A stretch of DNA of 64,000 nt from Candidatus Competibacteraceae bacterium (GTDB lineage: Bacteria; Pseudomonadota; Gammaproteobacteria; Competibacterales; Competibacteraceae), in contig JADJQQ010000001.1 in the NCBI GenBank assembly GCA_016712625.1, positions 1,240,001 to 1,304,000 on the forward strand, read 5' to 3'. Position 1 is the first letter of the stretch. Each line of letters opens with the position of its first letter. This document shows, one piece after another, positions 16,724 through 25,243 of the stretch. The translations under genes were made by a program, and so were the position numbers. Below the pieces are notes generated by a model. The model saw only the letters and a list, made by a program, of their open reading frames with translations. It was not told the DNA's origin and made no database searches.

Positions 16724-18016
16724 TCAACCGCTCACCACGCCGAGCAGCCGGGGCAAGGTGAGCGAGAACGCGGGAACATAAGTCACCAGCAGCAGGGTTA
16801 GCAGCAGCGCCCCGTAGAAGGGCAGAATGGTGCGCATCACCTCACCGACCGAGATGCCCGCAATGGCGCAACCGACGAACTGGGTGGTACCGACCGGCGG
16901 GGTGTTCAGCCCCAACGCGCAGTTGAGCAACATCACGATGCCAAACTGGACCGGATGCATCCCGGCTTCCATCGCCGCTGGCAGAAAGATGGGCGTGGCG
17001 ATCAGAATCGTCGCGGCCATGTCCATGAAAGTGCCGAGCAGGAACAGCAAGATGTTGATCATCAGGAAGATGACGATGGGATTGGTCGAAATCGCTTTCA
17101 GGAACGACCCCATCAGCTCCGCCACCTCATAAAGCCCCATCAGATACTGAAACATGGTCGAAACGCCGATCAGCAGCAGCACCACGCCGGTGGTCTTGAC
17201 CGCCTTGGCCGCCGCTTTCAGGAAGTTCGGCCAGGTCATCGTCCGATACAGGAAGAAAGTCAGGAAGATCGAGTACGTCACCGCGATAGACGCCGATTCG
17301 GTCGCGGTGAACACGCCAGACAGGATGCCGGTCAGGATGATGACCACCACCAGCAAGCCGGGCAGCGCCGCGGCGAAGGTGCGCGCCACCATTGGCCAAC
17401 CGGGGAACACGCCGACCGGATAACCGCGCTTGACCGCGACGTAGTAGGCGGCGATCAGACAGCAGACCATCAGCAGGATGGCCGGGACGATACCGGCTGG
17501 AATTAATGCGCCCGCCGATACAGTGCCGCCAGCGGCTAGCGTGTAAATGATCATGTTGTGGCTGGTCGGCATCAGCGCGCCGGTCAGCGAGGCATGAGTA
17601 GTAACATTGACGGCGTAATCCAGATCGTAGCCCTTATCCTTCATCATCGGGATCATCACCGCGCCCATCGCTGACACATCGGCCACCGGTGAACCGGACA
17701 CACCGCCAAACAAGGTGCACGCCACCACGTTGGTCAAACCCAGACCGCCGCGAATGTGGCCGACCAGCGATTCGGAAAAGCGCACGATCTTGTCGGCGAT
17801 GCCGCCGTAGAGCATCAATTCGCCGCTAAACACGAAGAAGGGAATGGCCAGGAACGAAAAAATGTTCATCCCCGACATCATCTGCTGAAACAGCACCGCC
17901 AGCGGCAAGCCTTCGTAGAGAATGGTGCAGACCGCCGCGAGGCCGATGGCGAAGGCGACCGGTACGCCGAGCAGTAGAAAGATCAGAAAAGATAAAGACA
18001 GGATGGTTAGTGCCAT
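16724..18016 (-). CDS. dctM: TRAP transporter large permease (DctM)
   Basis: The 430-residue membrane protein is the large (about 12 helices) subunit of a tripartite ATP-independent periplasmic transporter. It begins MALTILSLSFLIFLLLGVPVAFAIGL and contains family stretches such as LFGGVSGSPVADVSAMGAVMIP and NCALGLNTPPVGTTQFVGCAI. The ATG at 18016 is chosen because GGAGGAGG lies upstream and the frame then overlaps the dctQ stop by 10 bp, as usual in TRAP operons. With DctP and DctQ it would import a carboxylate using a sodium gradient. The setting points to a uronate. Confidence 0.95.
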   Translation of the reverse strand: MALTILSLSFLIFLLLGVPVAFAIGLAAVCTILYEGLPLAVLFQQMMSGMNIFSFLAIPFFVFSGELMLYGGIADKIVRFSESLVGHIRGGLGLTNVVACTLFGGVSGSPVADVSAMGAVMIPMMKDKGYDLDYAVNVTTHASLTGALMPTSHNMIIYTLAAGGTVSAGALIPAGIVPAILLMVCCLIAAYYVAVKRGYPVGVFPGWPMVARTFAAALPGLLVVVIILTGILSGVFTATESASIAVTYSIFLTFFLYRTMTWPNFLKAAAKAVKTTGVVLLLIGVSTMFQYLMGLYEVAELMGSFLKAISTNPIVIFLMINILLFLLGTFMDMAATILIATPIFLPAAMEAGMHPVQFGIVMLLNCALGLNTPPVGTTQFVGCAIAGISVGEVMRTILPFYGALLLTLLLVTYVPAFSLTLPRLLGVVSG

Positions 18017-18534
18017 GACGGAATGACCTCCTCCCCTTTGAGAGCGGCGAGAATGTGTTCGATGGAAAACAGGACGATCATGATTCCACCGAGCACCAGC
18101 GGTACATAACGCACCCATTCCTGCAAGGGGAGATTCGGAATCTTGTAATTAGCCTGGGCGCCGAGCGCGATGCCGTTGTAGATCATGGCGAGCGCGAACA
18201 GGATGACCAGGCCATGAATCAGCAGCTCGATCTGGTTGCGGGCCTTTTCCGGCAGCAGCACCAGCAACGATTCCATGCCGATGTGGCCGGCATCGCGTAC
18301 CCCCGCCGCCGCGCCGAATAGGGTGACATACAGAATCAGCACCAAGGCCAAGCTTTCGGCCCAGGTCGGTGGTCGGTTGAGCACGTAACGGCCGAAGACC
18401 TGATAAACCACAATCGCCACGATGGTCAGTAAGCCGATGACCGCCAGATACATGGCGTAACGCGCCAGAAAGGCATTCAGTGTGGTCAGCCAGCCTTGCG
18501 ATGGTCGAGCGTCTGGGTGTTTTTGATGGTCCAT
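18007..18534 (-). CDS. dctQ: TRAP transporter small permease (DctQ)
   Basis: A 175-residue protein with four predicted membrane helices: YLAVIGLLTIVAIVVYQVF, LVLILYVTLFGAAAG, LLIHGLVILFALAMIY and VPLVLGGIMIVLFSI. The family motif GRYVLNRPPTWAESL follows the first helix. DctQ links the periplasmic binding protein to the large permease. It overlaps dctM by 10 bp and follows dctP by 80 bp. Confidence 0.93.
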   Translation of the reverse strand: MDHQKHPDARPSQGWLTTLNAFLARYAMYLAVIGLLTIVAIVVYQVFGRYVLNRPPTWAESLALVLILYVTLFGAAAGVRDAGHIGMESLLVLLPEKARNQIELLIHGLVILFALAMIYNGIALGAQANYKIPNLPLQEWVRYVPLVLGGIMIVLFSIEHILAALKGEEVIPSWH

Positions 18535-18614
18535 TATTATTGTCCTGCGGGGAAGCGTGGACGACGCGGGAAAAGTCGAGGCGCCGCGTTCGAGCCACGC
18601 CTCGACCGCTGGCT

Positions 18615-19586
18615 TTACTGGGTATCCTGAATCCGCTTCACCAGATCCTTGATCTTGGCGTCAGCGGCAAATTTCTCATACACCGGCTTCATGGCGTCGA
18701 CCATCTGCTGCCGGTCGTCGATTTTGAACACCTGGGTGCCCGCGCCCTCGACCTTGGCGCGAGCTTTGGTCTCGCGCTCGTCCCATAGCTTGCGCATTTC
18801 GGCGACTGATTCCTTGGCGGCTTGCCGGATCTGCTTCTGCTCGTCAGCGGACAGGGTGTCCCAAATTTTCTTGGAGAACACCACCACTTCCGGGGCCATC
18901 GAGTGCTCGGTCAAGGAATAATTCTTGGCCGCTTCGTAATGGCTGGATGATTCATAAGACGGCCAGTTGTTTTCCGCGCCGTCGATCAGATGGGTCTTGA
19001 GGGCGGTGAACACTTCGCCGTATGGCATCGGCGTGGCGTTCGCGCCCAGCGCCTCGACCATCGCCACGAACAGATCGGACTGCTGCACTCGCAGCTTCAT
19101 GCCCTTCATGTCGGCCATGCTCTTAATGGGTTTGGCGGCGGTGTAGAAGCTGCGCGCCCCGCTGTCGTAATAAGCCAAACCGATGAAGCCTTGGGCTTCC
19201 ATCGCCTTGAGGATCTCGTCGCCAATCGGGCCATCGACTACCTTTCGCATGTGATCCTTGGAACGGAACACAAACGGCATCGCCAGCGCCAGGGTTTCCG
19301 GCACGATGTTGTTGAGCGGGGCGACATTGACCCGGACCATGTCTAAACCGCCGATCTTAATCATTTCGATGGTGTCTTTCTCCTGACCGAGCTTGCTGTC
19401 CGGGAACACCTTGATGCCGAGCTTGCCGCCTGAGAGTTCCTTCAAGCGCTCACCCATGAATTTGACGCCCATAACGGTGGGATAGTCGCCGGGATGAGTG
19501 TCGGAAGAACGGAAGTCGCGGGCTTGCGCGACGCCCGCCAGCGCGATGGCGACGGCGGCGACGAGAGCTTTAGTCATATTGTTCAT
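18615..19586 (-). CDS. dctP: TRAP transporter substrate-binding protein (DctP)
   Basis: A 323-residue periplasmic binding protein with a cleaved signal peptide (MNNMTKALVAAVAIALAGVAQA). Family stretches include SSDTHPGDYPTVMGVKFMGE, the middle SMADMKGMKLRVQQSDL, with the conserved Arg that pairs with the ligand carboxylate, and EVVVFSKKIWDTLS. The ATG at 19586 has AAGGAA in front; the longer open frame to 19943 overlaps the SDR gene and is not used. DctP proteins of this type beside uxaC and uxuA usually bind glucuronate or galacturonate, so that ligand is inferred from context. Confidence 0.93.
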   Translation of the reverse strand: MNNMTKALVAAVAIALAGVAQARDFRSSDTHPGDYPTVMGVKFMGERLKELSGGKLGIKVFPDSKLGQEKDTIEMIKIGGLDMVRVNVAPLNNIVPETLALAMPFVFRSKDHMRKVVDGPIGDEILKAMEAQGFIGLAYYDSGARSFYTAAKPIKSMADMKGMKLRVQQSDLFVAMVEALGANATPMPYGEVFTALKTHLIDGAENNWPSYESSSHYEAAKNYSLTEHSMAPEVVVFSKKIWDTLSADEQKQIRQAAKESVAEMRKLWDERETKARAKVEGAGTQVFKIDDRQQMVDAMKPVYEKFAADAKIKDLVKRIQDTQ

Positions 19587-19660
19587 TGATTTTTCCTTCT
19601 TTGGATGAGAAACAGCAGATAACAAAAACGCTTGGCGATCAGCAAATATCTCCAGGCCGT

Positions 19661-20515
19661 TCAGACTCCCGCGTAAGCGGAGAACGCGCCATCCACCGGC
19701 ACCACCACGCCATTGACGAAGCCGGAACCTTCTTCGGAAGCCAGCCACAGCAAGGTCCCGACCAGTTCGTGGGACTCGCCGAACCGGCCCATCGGCGTAT
19801 GATCGACAATCTTCTTGGCCCGCGCGGTGAATTCGCCGGTCGCTTCGTCGATCAGCAGTTTGTGATTCTGCGCGGTCAGGAAAAAGCCGGGAGCGATGGC
19901 GTTGACCCGAATCCCGGCTTTGGAGAAATGCACCGCCAACCATTGGGTAAAGTTGCTAACCGCCGCCTTGGCGCCGCTATAGGCCGGAATTTTGGTCAGC
20001 GGGCAAAAGGCGTTCATCGACGAAATGTTAATAATCGAGCAGCCGGAACGGCCCAGCATCTGCTGGGTGAATACCTGGGTTGGTAGCAGTGTTCCCAGAA
20101 AGTTGAGGTTAAACACAAACTCGATGCCCTTGGGGTCGAGGTCGAAGAAGGTCGTCAAGGACTTATCGCCCAGATCGCCGTCTTCATACCATTCCTTGGT
20201 GGTGGTGCCTTTGGGGTGATTGCCACCCGCGCCATTGAGCAGCAAATCGCAAGGACCGAGTTCCTTTAGCACTCGTTCCGCGGCTACTTCCAGCGAGGCC
20301 CGTTCCAGTACGTTGGCGCTGACCCCGATGGCGGTTGCGCCCAGCTCGCGGATTTGCGCGGCGGTTTTTTCCGCTGCATCGCCGTTGAGGTCGAGCACCC
20401 CGAGTTTGGCCCCGTTGACCGCCAGCGCCGCCGCCAGTTCGGCGCACAGCACGCCGCCGCCGCCAGTGACCACGGCCACTTTGTTATTCAAATCAATCTT
20501 GAAAGGGAGTTTCAT
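19661..20515 (-). CDS. SDR oxidoreductase, candidate fructuronate reductase
   Basis: A 284-residue short-chain dehydrogenase. It has a glycine-rich nucleotide site VVTGGGGVLCAELAAALA, the catalytic Ser in NISSMNAF, and YSGAKAAV with the catalytic Tyr and Lys. The unusual TGGGGVL loop and its position 8 bp after uxuA resemble the SDR-type D-mannonate oxidoreductases (YjmF-like). Those reduce fructuronate to mannonate in bacteria lacking the classical long-chain UxuB. Because the only long-chain reductase here looks like UxaB, this SDR is the best candidate for the glucuronate branch. A KduD-like role is possible but less likely, as kduD is present separately. The ATG at 20515 begins MKLPFKIDL. 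Confidence 0.88.
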   Translation of the reverse strand: MKLPFKIDLNNKVAVVTGGGGVLCAELAAALAVNGAKLGVLDLNGDAAEKTAAQIRELGATAIGVSANVLERASLEVAAERVLKELGPCDLLLNGAGGNHPKGTTTKEWYEDGDLGDKSLTTFFDLDPKGIEFVFNLNFLGTLLPTQVFTQQMLGRSGCSIINISSMNAFCPLTKIPAYSGAKAAVSNFTQWLAVHFSKAGIRVNAIAPGFFLTAQNHKLLIDEATGEFTARAKKIVDHTPMGRFGESHELVGTLLWLASEEGSGFVNGVVVPVDGAFSAYAGV

Positions 20516-20523
20516 GAGCGTTC

Positions 20524-21573
20524 TCAAGCCGGTTTGGCGGTTTCCGCCTTGGCGATGCCTTCCCAAATTCCGTTCAGATACACCGCGCCCAGTGCGCGGT
20601 CGTACAAGCCGTAGCCGGGTTTGCCGGTTTCACCCCAGATCATCCGGCCGTGGTCAGGCCGGACGTAGCCATCAAAACCAGCTTCGTAGTAGGCGCGGAT
20701 GATTTCGGCCATATCCAGCGAACCGTCGGCGGAGCGGTGGCCAGTCTCGTAAAAGTCGCCCGCTTCGTTGACCTTGACGTTGCGCAGATGGGCGAAATGG
20801 ATGCGGCCTTGACCGGCAAATTCGCGCACCATCGCGGCAATGTCGTTATAAAAATCGCCGCCCAGCGAACCAGAACACAACGTTAAACCGTTAGCGGGAG
20901 TATCTTCAATGGCCAGCAAGCGGGCCAGATCGTCGCGGTTCTTGACGATGCGCGGCAGGCCAAAAATCGGACGGGGCGGATCGTCCGGGTGAATCGCCAT
21001 CTTGATGCCGACTTCCCTGGCGACCGGAATCACTTGGTGCAGGAAGTATTCGAGGTGGCTCCATAGTGTTTCTTCATCGACCTTGCGGTATTCAGCCAAC
21101 AGCGCTTTCAACTCGTCCGGCTTGTAGCTGGCGTCCCAACCCGGTAACTGGATGCCTTCCGAGGGGTCGATCTTGTTGACGATTTCCATATCGAACGCCA
21201 GTGTGGTCGAACCGTCTGGTAACTTCTTTTCCAGTGTGGTGCGCGTCCAGTCGAACACTGGCATGAAGTTATAGCAAACGACTTTGATGCCGCACCGGGC
21301 GAGGTTACGCAGCGTCTGGCTATAGTTGTCGATCAGCCGGTCGCGGCTCGGCTTGCCGAGCTTGATGTCCTCGTGCACCGGCACGCTTTCAATCACTTCC
21401 AGCTTCAAGCCGTGTGCTTCGATCTTTTCCTTGAGCGCTTGGATATTGGCGACCGGCCATACGTCGCCCACGGGGATGTCATAGACCGCTGATACGATCT
21501 GCTCGACGCCGGGAATCTGGCGGATGTAATCCAGGGATACAGGGTCGGAATCCCCGTACCAACGAAACGACAT
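20524..21573 (-). CDS. uxuA: Mannonate dehydratase
   Basis: UxuA dehydrates D-mannonate to 2-keto-3-deoxygluconate. The 349-residue TIM-barrel protein starts MSFRWYGDSDPVSLDYIRQI and holds IKVVCYNFMPVFDWTRT, the metal-site region MAIHPDDPPRPIFGLPRI, and the C-terminal YVRPDHGRMIWGE. It is shorter than E. coli UxuA (394) and closer in length to the Gram-positive form. The ATG has AGGAGA in front. The frame of the upstream kdgK runs 169 bp into this gene, probably because of a sequence indel (see findings). Confidence 0.96.
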   Translation of the reverse strand: MSFRWYGDSDPVSLDYIRQIPGVEQIVSAVYDIPVGDVWPVANIQALKEKIEAHGLKLEVIESVPVHEDIKLGKPSRDRLIDNYSQTLRNLARCGIKVVCYNFMPVFDWTRTTLEKKLPDGSTTLAFDMEIVNKIDPSEGIQLPGWDASYKPDELKALLAEYRKVDEETLWSHLEYFLHQVIPVAREVGIKMAIHPDDPPRPIFGLPRIVKNRDDLARLLAIEDTPANGLTLCSGSLGGDFYNDIAAMVREFAGQGRIHFAHLRNVKVNEAGDFYETGHRSADGSLDMAEIIRAYYEAGFDGYVRPDHGRMIWGETGKPGYGLYDRALGAVYLNGIWEGIAKAETAKPA

Positions 21574-22571
21574 TTTCCTAGGGTTCTCCTCCGGTGAACA
21601 GGCTTAAACAAGCACTGAGGGGTCGGGGCCAACAGGGCGTTCCGGGTCGGCATGGCCTCGGTCGGAATGATGGCGCCGGGATGTTGGATGACGGCTGCCG
21701 CGGTGCGGTTGGCGGCGCGGGCGGCAACAGCGGGTTCCACACCGGTCAAGCGCATCGCCAGATAACCCCCGGCGAAGGAATCACCCGCCGCCGTGGTATC
21801 GACGACCTGGGAGACCGGTTCGACCGGGACCGTAATAGGTTCGCGGCCCGCGACTCGGACCAGGGTGGGTTGCACGCCGCGCTTGACCACCACTTCGGGG
21901 ATGGCCAGCGCTAACACCTTAGATAATGCGCCCTCGGCCGAGGTTTCGCCGCGCAGCGTCATCTCATCGTCCAGGGTGATCAACGCTAGATCGCTTAAAG
22001 CATAGGCGCGGTCGTAGAGCGCGCGGGCTTGGTCGAGGTTGGGCCACAAACGGGGCCGGAAATTGTTGTCGAACGCCACCTGGCCGCCGTTGGCCCGTAC
22101 TCGCGCCATCGCGCTCAACAGCCGCTCCCGGCCATCGGGGGGCAGAATCGCCAGGCTGATGCCGCTGAGGTACAGCATCGAAATACCGCCGATGGCGTCC
22201 TCTAGCGGGGTGCTCGGCGCATCGAAGTAATCGCGGGCGGTGCTGGTGTCGCGCCAGTAAAAGAAATGGCGCTCGCCAGTCGCATCGACCTGGATGGCGT
22301 ACAAGCCGGGCATGTGGTTATCAAGCAGCCGCACCAGCGAGGTGTCGATGCTTTCAGCCCGCCACGCCGCAATCATGTGCTCACTGAAGACGTCGACGCC
22401 AAGCGCGGTGGCATACGAAACCTTCACGTCTTTATCGGCGCGCAGCCGGGCTAAATAGATCGCCGTGTTTAAGGTGTCGCCACCGAAGCTTTGTTGCATC
22501 GCGCCAAACACCTGACCGCGCAATTCGATCATGCATTCCCCAAACAACACGATTCGGTGGGGTGAGGTCAT
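21405..22571 (-). CDS. kdgK: 2-keto-3-deoxygluconate kinase (3' end probably frameshifted)
   Basis: KdgK phosphorylates KDG to KDPG, the step after UxaA, UxuA and KduD. The protein matches E. coli KdgK along its whole length: FGECMIELRG, FGGDTLNTAIYLAR, YLSGISLAIL, FDNNFRPRLW and VVDTTAAGDSFAGGYLAMRLTG, with the catalytic Asp in the last. Homology ends at GAIIPTEAMP near residue 305, where E. coli KdgK stops. The open frame then continues for about 80 unrelated residues into uxuA. One extra G in the run at 21619-21622 would give a stop at 21604 and about 322 residues. The true end is therefore probably 21604. Confidence 0.92.
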   Translation of the reverse strand: MTSPHRIVLFGECMIELRGQVFGAMQQSFGGDTLNTAIYLARLRADKDVKVSYATALGVDVFSEHMIAAWRAESIDTSLVRLLDNHMPGLYAIQVDATGERHFFYWRDTSTARDYFDAPSTPLEDAIGGISMLYLSGISLAILPPDGRERLLSAMARVRANGGQVAFDNNFRPRLWPNLDQARALYDRAYALSDLALITLDDEMTLRGETSAEGALSKVLALAIPEVVVKRGVQPTLVRVAGREPITVPVEPVSQVVDTTAAGDSFAGGYLAMRLTGVEPAVAARAANRTAAAVIQHPGAIIPTEAMPTRNALLAPTPQCLFKPVHRRRTLGKCRFVGTGIPTLYPWITSARFPASSRSYQRSMTSPWATYGRSPISKRSRKRSKHTA

Positions 22572-22593
22572 GGCGGGTTCTTCAGGTTGGTTT

Positions 22594-24075
22594 TTAATGT
22601 GTGAGTAAATCGGCTAACGCGGGCATCAGGCCGAGAGTGGCGATCTGATCGAGCGCGTCGCCCACCTGAGCCGTCAATTCCGGCACGGTCGTCAGATCAG
22701 TCCCCCACAGCCGGGCATTGGCGAGCAGCGCCGGCGCGACGTTCACTGGATCGCGCCAGGCGGCGTCGAAAATATCCAGCACCGTCTGGTCGTCACGGAT
22801 CGGGTAAGGACCCGTCGCACGCTGGCCGACGAACTCGCCCGCCGCATCGAACTGGCCTCGGTAGAACCACAGCAACGCGGCCAGTGAAAACGCCAAACCG
22901 GCTGGCGCTTTGCCATGCGCGCGCGCGTAATCGAGCACCGAAGGCAACACCCGCACTTTCCATTTGGAAACCGAGTTGAGCGCAATCGACAGCAGTTCGT
23001 GACGGATATAGGGATTGGCGAAACGCTCCAGCACGCTTTCGGCGTAAGCGCGGCGCTCGGCGTCCGGCAGCGGCACGAAGGGGACGATTTCATCGAACAC
23101 CACCCGCCGCAGAAAATTGCCCAGCAGGGGGTCGTTCATCATCTCGCCGACCGTATCCAAGCCGCCGCCAAACGCCGCCAAAACACTGGCCGTATGCGCG
23201 CCGTTGAGAATGCGCACCTTGCTGGCGCGATAAGGCTTTAGATCGGCTGTCCAGATGACGTTAAGGCCCGCTTTATGGAGCGGAAATTCGTTGGCCATGT
23301 TTTCCGGGCCTTCGATCACCCACAGATGAAAAGGCTCGGCGGCGACCAATAGCGAATCGGCGTAGCCAAATTGGGCGAACAGGGTTTCCGCCTCGGTTGC
23401 CGGATAGCCCGGCACGATGCGATCCACCAGCGTATTGAGGAAATGATTGTGCCGTGTCACCCAGTCGCGGAAATTCTGGGGTAATTCCCAGTCAGCGGCG
23501 TGGCGCAACACGATGTCGCGCAACGTAGTGCCATTCGCCTCGATCAGTTCGGTCGGCAGAAACACCAGTCCGGTTTCGGAGCGACCACCGAGCGTTGTAA
23601 ACCGTTCCCACAACAAAGCCGTCACTTGAGCCGGGAAACCGCGCGGCCATTGGTCGGGCGTGTGGGGTTGCTCGGCATAAGTAATCCCGGCCTCGGTGGT
23701 GTTGGAGATCACGAAGCGGGTTTGCGGATCGCGGGCATGGTTCAACAGCGCTTCGGGGCTCTGGCGCGGATCGATCCCCCCGCTCACACAACGGACGATC
23801 CGCCGCGAGGTGACCGGTTCGCCTGCTTGGACGCCGCGCACCAACACGGTGAACAGGCCATCTTGCGCATTGAGCCGTTCCACCATGCCAGCGGAACGCG
23901 GTGGGGCGATTACAATGCTGGCGTTTATCAACCCCGCCGCATTGGTAACATCGATCATCCAGTCAGCGAAAGCGCGCAGGAAATTACCGTCGCCGATTTG
24001 CAGCACGCCGACTCGCGGTGGTTGACCGGACGGCGGCGGCGGATCGGGCTGGGTGGAACGATTGAGCGCGCTCAT
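22594..24075 (-). CDS. uxaB: Tagaturonate reductase (mannitol dehydrogenase family)
   Basis: A 493-residue long-chain polyol dehydrogenase. It matches E. coli UxaB more closely than UxuB: IGDGNFLRAFADWMID, RFVISNTTEAGITY, LVDRIVPGYP, HLWVIEGPENMANE and the catalytic region YRASKVRILNGAHTA with Lys and His. UxaB reduces tagaturonate to altronate with NADH, the step between UxaC and UxaA. A proline-rich stretch (PDPPPPSGQPP) precedes the nucleotide fold. The gene lies 22 bp upstream of kdgK and 22 bp after terC on the same strand. Fructuronate reductase is the alternative, and some family members accept both. Confidence 0.92.
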   Translation of the reverse strand: MSALNRSTQPDPPPPSGQPPRVGVLQIGDGNFLRAFADWMIDVTNAAGLINASIVIAPPRSAGMVERLNAQDGLFTVLVRGVQAGEPVTSRRIVRCVSGGIDPRQSPEALLNHARDPQTRFVISNTTEAGITYAEQPHTPDQWPRGFPAQVTALLWERFTTLGGRSETGLVFLPTELIEANGTTLRDIVLRHAADWELPQNFRDWVTRHNHFLNTLVDRIVPGYPATEAETLFAQFGYADSLLVAAEPFHLWVIEGPENMANEFPLHKAGLNVIWTADLKPYRASKVRILNGAHTASVLAAFGGGLDTVGEMMNDPLLGNFLRRVVFDEIVPFVPLPDAERRAYAESVLERFANPYIRHELLSIALNSVSKWKVRVLPSVLDYARAHGKAPAGLAFSLAALLWFYRGQFDAAGEFVGQRATGPYPIRDDQTVLDIFDAAWRDPVNVAPALLANARLWGTDLTTVPELTAQVGDALDQIATLGLMPALADLLTH

Positions 24076-24097
24076 GGCTATTCCTGGATCGGCCGTC

Positions 24098-24850
24098 TTA
24101 GTGGCTTGCGCTGTCCGCCAGGCTGGACTCTGCCCGCTGTTGCGCCGCTCGTAACCGTCGGCGCTTGGTCGCGGTCAGATTCAAGATTTCGACACCCATT
24201 GAGAAGGCGATGGCGAAGTAGAGATAGCCCTTGGGGACATGGAAACCCATGCCATCGGCCACCAGCACCACGCCGACCAGGATCAGAAAACTCAACGCCA
24301 GCATCTTGACCGAGACATGTTCTTCAATGAAACGGCTGATGGGTTCGGCGGCAAAGATCATGATGCCGACCGCGATGAGGATAGCCGTCGCCATGACCCA
24401 TAACTGTTGAGCCATGCCGACGGCGGTGATCACGCTATCGAGCGAGAACACGATGTCCAGAATCATGATCTGGCTAACGACCGAGGTGAAACTGGTCGCT
24501 TTAGCCTCACGCATTTCTCCTTCCACCCCATCCACGGTGGCGTGAATCTCGGTGGTGCCCTTGGCCAGCAAAAACAGACCGCCACCCAACAGGATCAGAT
24601 CACGTAGCGAGACGGAATGATCGAACACCGTGAACAAGGGAGCGGTAACACCCGCCAGCCACGTAATGCTGGCAAGCAGCAACAGCCGAGTGATGACCGC
24701 CAGCGCCAGACCGGTACGGCGGGCCGTCGCCTGCTGGTGCGCTGGCAGGCGGTTGGACATGATCGAGATGAACACCAGGTTGTCGATGCCTAACACGATT
24801 TCCAGCGTTGTCAACGTCACCAAACTCATCAGAATTTCAAATAAATCCAT
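24098..24850 (-). CDS. TerC-family integral membrane protein
   Basis: A 250-residue membrane protein of the TerC/YgdQ family. It begins MDLFEILMSLVTLTTLEIVLGIDNLVFI, with the acidic GIDN motif in helix 1, and has a matching FSLDSVITAVGMAQQL in the second half; such acidic residues in membrane helices suggest a metal-ion exporter. The C-terminal tail is very basic (TATKRRRLRAAQQR). It is the first gene of the minus-strand run, 22 bp before uxaB. A link to uronate metabolism is not obvious. It may simply share the promoter region. Confidence 0.9.
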   Translation of the reverse strand: MDLFEILMSLVTLTTLEIVLGIDNLVFISIMSNRLPAHQQATARRTGLALAVITRLLLLASITWLAGVTAPLFTVFDHSVSLRDLILLGGGLFLLAKGTTEIHATVDGVEGEMREAKATSFTSVVSQIMILDIVFSLDSVITAVGMAQQLWVMATAILIAVGIMIFAAEPISRFIEEHVSVKMLALSFLILVGVVLVADGMGFHVPKGYLYFAIAFSMGVEILNLTATKRRRLRAAQQRAESSLADSASH

Positions 24851-24957
24851 GGCTTAATCATCCGGTCGATTCGTGGGCCGCCGTTCAAGAAAGCAGGTGG
24901 CGTCACAAAATGAAAAGAAGATGGTAGCTGGGTGCCAATACTATAGAACAACGTATT

Positions 24958-24985
24958 AAAAAATGTAAACGCTGTTTCAAAAATA
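24958..24985. promoter_or_regulatory. KdgR-like operator, copy 1
   Basis: The core TGTAAACGCTGTTTCA (24964-24979) sits in an A-rich flank. It matches the KdgR box pattern (GAAAC, three bases, GTTTC) with one change in the left arm. The same 20-bp core recurs at 25183 with one base changed. Because the IclR-type kdgR gene is 2 kb away, KdgR is the natural binder. It lies about 110 bp upstream of the terC/uxaB side. Confidence 0.65.
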
Positions 24986-25176
24986 ATTTATTGGTGTAAG
25001 CTATCCCCTGATATTAAAGAGTGGTTGATAGCGATCAGGACGGAGTGCGTTCGATAGACGCAATGGCCCAGACTCGGGTCGCTGTCGACGGGTCCCAACG
25101 GGGATAAAGGAGCGCATGACTGATCAAAACTGGATCGATCAGTGCACACAAACCTTTACATTAGCGCAGCCGTGTT

Positions 25177-25204
25177 GAAAAATGTAAACACTGTTTCAGA
25201 AATT
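25177..25204. promoter_or_regulatory. KdgR-like operator, copy 2
   Basis: The core TGTAAACACTGTTTCA (25183-25198) differs from copy 1 by a single base. It lies 219 bp from copy 1 and about 45 bp before the kduI ATG, where a bound repressor would block transcription of kduI-kduD. The two flanks also agree (AAAA before, AAAT after). Confidence 0.68.
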
Positions 25205-25243
25205 TTAAACGAGGACTAGGTCACGGGTTTCAGGAGCATTCGG

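Larger units (their letters stand above)
24851..25243. promoter_or_regulatory. Divergent control region between terC/uxa operon and kduI
   Basis: This 393-bp stretch holds no gene. It is AT-rich compared with its surroundings. It carries two copies of a nearly identical operator-like sequence, listed separately, one near terC and one about 45 bp before the kduI start. A TTTACA at 25155-25160 could be a -35 element for kduI, but I see no convincing -10. The segment between the copies (25021-25130) shows nothing recognisable. Confidence 0.7.
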
